From a virus, in IMG/VR virus record IMGVR_UViG_3300027721_000081, positions 1 through 22,526 of that record: a DNA stretch of 22,526 nucleotides. One strand, 5' to 3'. This document shows, piece after piece, positions 19,413 to 22,526 of this stretch (within the stretch, counting starts at the first letter, position 1; every line of letters starts with the position of its first letter). The position numbers and the translations under genes are program-made. The notes beneath the pieces were generated by a model. That model saw only the letters and a program-made list of their open reading frames with translations, was not told the DNA's origin and searched no databases.

Positions 19413-19429
19413 CTCAACTATTGCACACT

Positions 19430-20581
19430 ATGGAGATAAAGAGCACAGTAATATTCGAGAGGAACTTTGAAGCTCTCAACAGTCCAGACAATAGATTCAT
19501 TATCAATGAGGGCGGCTCAAGGTCATCTAAGACTTACAGCCTATGCCAGCTGATAATAGTCTACTGCCTACAGAATAGAGGCAAGGTGGTGAGCATCATA
19601 CGGAAGACCTTCCCTGCACTCAGAGCTACAGTGATGAGAGACTTCCTTGAAATCATGAAGGACTTAGATATCTACGAGGTAAGCAAGCACAATAAGTCTG
19701 AGCACATCTATACCTTTGACAATGGCTCTATCGTGGAGTTCTTCTCAGTGGATGATGAGCAGAAGATACGAGGTAGGAAGAGAGACCTTGCCTGGTGCAA
19801 TGAAGCCAATGAGCTATACTACGATGACTTCACTCAGCTCAACATGAGAACAGAGGGTAAGCTCATCTTTGACTACAACCCATCAGAAAGCAACTCATGG
19901 CTGTATGAACTACCAGTTGAGGAGAGCATCCTCATCAAGTCAACGTACAAGGACAACCCGTTCCTACCTGAGAGCATCAAGAGACAGATAGAGGATTTGA
20001 AGAGGACAGATGAGGCACAGTATCAGATATACGCCTTGGGAGAGAAAGCCATCTCTAAGAGCAACATCTACAGTAACTGGTCATTTGTCAAGCATAGGCC
20101 TGCTAAGTTCACATCCTTCGTATATGGCCTTGACTTCGGATACAACCACCCTACTGCACTGATACGGGTGTACTGGCGTGACAAGGACATCTACATTGAG
20201 CCAGTCATCTATGAGAGCTACTTGACCACCACTGACCTCATCGCTCGTATGGATCAGTTAGGTATAGACAAGAGTGTCAACATCCTGGCTGACTACTCAA
20301 GACCAGAGACCATAGCAGAGATAGATAGGGCAGGGTATTACATTGAGAATGCCAACAAGGTAGTCAAGAAAGGGATAGATAACATCAAGACATTTGGTGT
20401 GATCTGTGAGGAGCACCCTGCACTCAAGAAGGAGTATGAAAACTATAAGTGGAAAAAGATAGGTGACCAGATAACAGATGAACCAGTCAAGCTGTGGGAT
20501 GATGCTATGGATGCCATCCGATATGCAGCGACCTACATCAAGCAGGAGTACTACACTGATGACAGTTACTTAGCCTTCTAA
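19430..20581 (+). CDS. terL: Terminase large subunit (packaging ATPase-nuclease)
   Basis: 383 residues from ATG 19430; a TTG at 19421 is in frame but not needed. The Walker A variant GGSRSSKT lies at 28-35 and a Walker B-like segment DLAWCNEANE at 119-128 with catalytic Glu125. The nuclease domain has YGLDFGYNHPTA (Asp235), ILADYS (Asp288) and DDAMDAIRYA (Asp357 or Asp361). This is the Terminase_3 (PBSX/XtmB-like) layout with ATPase followed by RNase H-like nuclease. The enzyme pumps DNA into the prohead through the portal and cuts it. The upstream gap holds a hairpin, and the downstream gene has its own TACAATATAGGT box. Confidence 0.93.
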   Translation: MEIKSTVIFERNFEALNSPDNRFIINEGGSRSSKTYSLCQLIIVYCLQNRGKVVSIIRKTFPALRATVMRDFLEIMKDLDIYEVSKHNKSEHIYTFDNGSIVEFFSVDDEQKIRGRKRDLAWCNEANELYYDDFTQLNMRTEGKLIFDYNPSESNSWLYELPVEESILIKSTYKDNPFLPESIKRQIEDLKRTDEAQYQIYALGEKAISKSNIYSNWSFVKHRPAKFTSFVYGLDFGYNHPTALIRVYWRDKDIYIEPVIYESYLTTTDLIARMDQLGIDKSVNILADYSRPETIAEIDRAGYYIENANKVVKKGIDNIKTFGVICEEHPALKKEYENYKWKKIGDQITDEPVKLWDDAMDAIRYAATYIKQEYYTDDSYLAF

Positions 20582-20610
20582 CAGGATTCGCTTCAAGATA
20601 CAATATAGGT
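20579..20610 (+). promoter_or_regulatory. Late-type start signal, copy 4 (TAACAG-N14-TACAATATAGGT)
   Basis: TACAATATAGGT at 20599-20610 abuts the ATG at 20611. TAACAG lies at 20579-20584 and includes the TerL stop codon. Confidence 0.6.
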
Positions 20611-22107
20611 ATGGCAACAACAATCATAGCACAGCCTCAAGACTTCACGCCTGCATACAATGAGTGCAAGTTCATAGTGAACTCAACCAATGTGAACAAG
20701 GCAGGCTTCAGATATATCTTTGAGGTATACGAGTCAGGAACGGCAACAAGGATAGGATACTACAAGGCACTGCCAACATTCGGCACTGGATATGGTGAGC
20801 AGGACTTATCTAAGCTACTCAGTAACATGGTGAGCTTTGACTTCAACCCGTACATCACAACCTTCTATGATGCTGCCAACTCATACTATAACTACGACAT
20901 CAAGATAGGCGAAGAGTATATCTTTGACCTAAGCTATACAGCCTCACTGGTTGACAATGCGGGTAACGTTCGCATCACAGCGACTCATCCCTTCCAAGTA
21001 GGTGACCAGGTGAACATCACACAAGCTGACTTAGGTGTAGCCAACCCAGGAGTGGAAGGTCTGCATACAGTGATTGCCATCACAGGCACAACTAACTTCA
21101 CCATCAACGCTCTATGGGCTGATGTGACTGATGCAACTATCAACGGCTCAGTGGAGTATGCTGATAAGAGAAAGACAATATCCTTGAACATAGTGAGCAC
21201 ACTTGACAAATATGTGTTCAACGGTGTGCAGCCATGGATTGATATGCCGTACTGGGATGAGACTAACTATGTGCTTGACAATGTTAATGGCCAATGGCTC
21301 ACTGACCAGCCTACAACGTTCAGCTGTACACTTGGTCAGGACTTATGGCTCAACCTTAAAGACCCAGGCATAGCACCTACCAACAAGAGGGTGTACTTTG
21401 AGAATGATAACGGTGACCTGTTCTATAAGGCTGTGAGTGGAGCTGACTACATTAAAGGTGTGGCTGTTGGTGTGAACAACTACGGCTCACTTACAGTGGT
21501 GAGTGGCACTGCTCCATTGGTCAAGCCAACTACTAAGAGTTACGAGATATGGTACAGTGACGGTGTGTTCAACCCTGTGAAGTCACTTAAGTATAAGATC
21601 AACATAGATAGAAGGATACTAATCTCTGAGAGTCACATCTTGTTCCTTGACCGTATGGGTTCATGGAGTAGCTTTGCCTTCCAGCTCAAGAGCTATGAGA
21701 AGTTAAACATCAAGAGAGAGACATACAACAAGGATGTACCTGGCAGCGTGGTTGACTCACAATGGCAGTATAAAAGTTATGAACAAGGCACTGTTAATTT
21801 CAACACCCAAGTGAGTAAGACCATTGACCTCAACACCAACTGGATGACTGAGAGTGCAGGTGTGTACTTCCAGCAGTTGGTAACATCACCACAGACTTAC
21901 ATTAAGAATGTAGTGTATCACATCACAGAGGAGGGAGCACCACTCTATGATGAGGATGGCTGCATCATACATATACCTGAGAGCACTGAGTACATCAGCT
22001 GCAACGTTGTGAACAACACCTTTGACATACAGAGAGAAAGGAACAAGCATCTGATTAGACAACAGCTACAAGTTAGGTTATCAAACAACGATATAATCAA
22101 TGGTTAA
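20611..22107 (+). CDS. Large virion structural (tail) protein
   Basis: 498 residues. The composition is strand-rich with many Asn, Thr and Tyr, typical of tail or baseplate proteins. Residues 1 to about 107 form one strand-rich part. Residues about 108-188 look like an inserted beta-module (FQVGDQVNITQADL, PGVEGLHTVIAITGT and TINGSVEYADKRK), of a type I recall in several Bacteroidota phage structural proteins. The C-terminal half contains ESHILFLDRMGSWSSFAFQL, a conserved phrase of a tail-tip-like family in these phages. The start is fixed by the abutting TACAATATAGGT. It is coupled to another structural gene by an 8-base overlap. Confidence 0.65.
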   Translation: MATTIIAQPQDFTPAYNECKFIVNSTNVNKAGFRYIFEVYESGTATRIGYYKALPTFGTGYGEQDLSKLLSNMVSFDFNPYITTFYDAANSYYNYDIKIGEEYIFDLSYTASLVDNAGNVRITATHPFQVGDQVNITQADLGVANPGVEGLHTVIAITGTTNFTINALWADVTDATINGSVEYADKRKTISLNIVSTLDKYVFNGVQPWIDMPYWDETNYVLDNVNGQWLTDQPTTFSCTLGQDLWLNLKDPGIAPTNKRVYFENDNGDLFYKAVSGADYIKGVAVGVNNYGSLTVVSGTAPLVKPTTKSYEIWYSDGVFNPVKSLKYKINIDRRILISESHILFLDRMGSWSSFAFQLKSYEKLNIKRETYNKDVPGSVVDSQWQYKSYEQGTVNFNTQVSKTIDLNTNWMTESAGVYFQQLVTSPQTYIKNVVYHITEEGAPLYDEDGCIIHIPESTEYISCNVVNNTFDIQRERNKHLIRQQLQVRLSNNDIING

Positions 22108-22526
22108 GATAGTACTATCAACAGGGGTGCTGGATGTCGCTGACAACGTATCTTTGCCTATAACATTTAACATAGGAGATATCAGAGACCTATCCTCTCG
22201 CAAGGGAACGTTCTCCAAAACCATTGTGCTTGAGGGCACTAAGAACAACAATGAGCTGTTAGGTCATTACTACGATGTGAACATCCAAGCAGGCACATTC
22301 AACATCAACACCTTGACTAAGTGCCAGGTGATTCAGAACGGAGTGCCAATCTTAGATGAGGCATTGCTTCAGTTGGTAAGCGTGAACAAAGTGCAGTCTA
22401 ACAACAGCTATGAGGATGAGGTAACATACAGCGTATTGATTAAGGATAGCAGAGCTGAGTTCTTTACAGCCATCACTAATGCCTATCTCACTGACTTAGA
22501 CTTTAGTGATCTAAACCATGCCTTTG
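22100..22526 (+). CDS. Tail-region structural protein (partial, runs off the window)
   Basis: 142 residues are visible from ATG 22100, overlapping the previous stop by 8 bases. The start MVKIVLSTGVLDVADNVSLP continues with RDLSSRKGTFSKTIVLEGTK, NNNELLGHYYDVN, CQVIQNGVPILDEALLQLVS and YEDEVTYSVLIKDSRAELFT. This follows a pattern I recall in Bacteroidota phage structural proteins downstream of terminase. The reading frame stays open to the right edge, so the protein is longer than seen. Confidence 0.65.
   Translation, partial: MVKIVLSTGVLDVADNVSLPITFNIGDIRDLSSRKGTFSKTIVLEGTKNNNELLGHYYDVNIQAGTFNINTLTKCQVIQNGVPILDEALLQLVSVNKVQSNNSYEDEVTYSVLIKDSRAEFFTAITNAYLTDLDFSDLNHAF

Noticed and set aside
1-22526. 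tRNA genes, CRISPR arrays, insertion sequences, integrase and attachment sites
   Set aside because: I looked for cloverleaf-like stretches, regularly spaced long repeats, transposase or tyrosine/serine recombinase motifs and found none. A temperate lifestyle therefore cannot be judged from this window.
1-22526. Window ends joining into a circular genome
   Set aside because: Both ends lie in the tail region, compatible with a permuted or circular map, but the end genes are different proteins and no terminal overlap is visible, so this is only part of a larger genome.

Overview
This window is a stretch of a tailed double-stranded DNA phage (or prophage) of a Bacteroidota host, probably siphovirus-like. 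Three things point to Bacteroidota. Several genes belong to families typical of Bacteroidota phages: a primase-helicase of BT4734-like/VirE type, a DUF3127-like SSB, and a characteristic TerS/TerL/portal/capsid set. Two intergenic regions carry the host promoter pattern TTG/TTTG-N19-20-TAnnTTTG. Strong Shine-Dalgarno sites are nearly absent, while ATGA and TAATG start/stop overlaps are very common. I see no integrase, tRNA, CRISPR array or insertion sequence. All identifications come from motifs and recalled family resemblance; no database was searched.

Layout. 1-891: end of a tail-fibre-like protein and two small conserved proteins. 880-2134 (minus strand): two overlapping, apparently paralogous genes, the only reverse-strand genes here. 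2178-6943: head and neck module with XkdF-type protease plus scaffold-like tail, major capsid protein, tail tube candidate, small virion protein, portal and connector; terminators follow the capsid and tail-tube genes. 6943-8224: lysis cassette with a membrane coiled-coil protein, a holin candidate and an L,D-transpeptidase-fold lysin, then a small basic protein. 8225-8496: terminator and host-type promoter. 8497-10278: tightly packed early genes, many of them microproteins, ending with a DnaA domain IV-like protein. 10279-10714: terminator, nine-copy GCAAGGGT iteron cluster around an AT-rich centre, and a host-type promoter; the best candidate for the replication origin. 10715-17189: primase-helicase, SF2 helicase, VRR-NUC nuclease, ERF annealing protein, PD-(D/E)XK exonuclease and SSB, with small accessory genes. 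17190-17625: a one-gene cassette flanked by imperfect direct repeats. 17626-18558: membrane protein, small conserved protein and a sigma-factor-like protein. 18545-22526: small membrane protein, TerS, TerL and tail structural proteins, running off the end.

How it may work together. Two classes of start signal are visible. Early genes use the host TAnnTTTG pattern (8442-8473, 10591-10620). Four other genes share a near-identical 12-base box, TACAATATAGGT, directly abutting ATG (2178, 4759, 18545, 20611), with an upstream AACA element 13-14 bases away. Three of these precede virion structural genes or operons and the fourth leads a short membrane-protein gene that heads the packaging region. 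The sigma-like gene at 18016-18558 sits immediately before one copy and overlaps it. My inference is a phage sigma factor switching on late, leaderless transcripts from this box. The iteron origin, the DnaA-like protein upstream and the primase-helicase downstream form a second coherent unit, in which one iteron overlaps the -33 element of the primase promoter.
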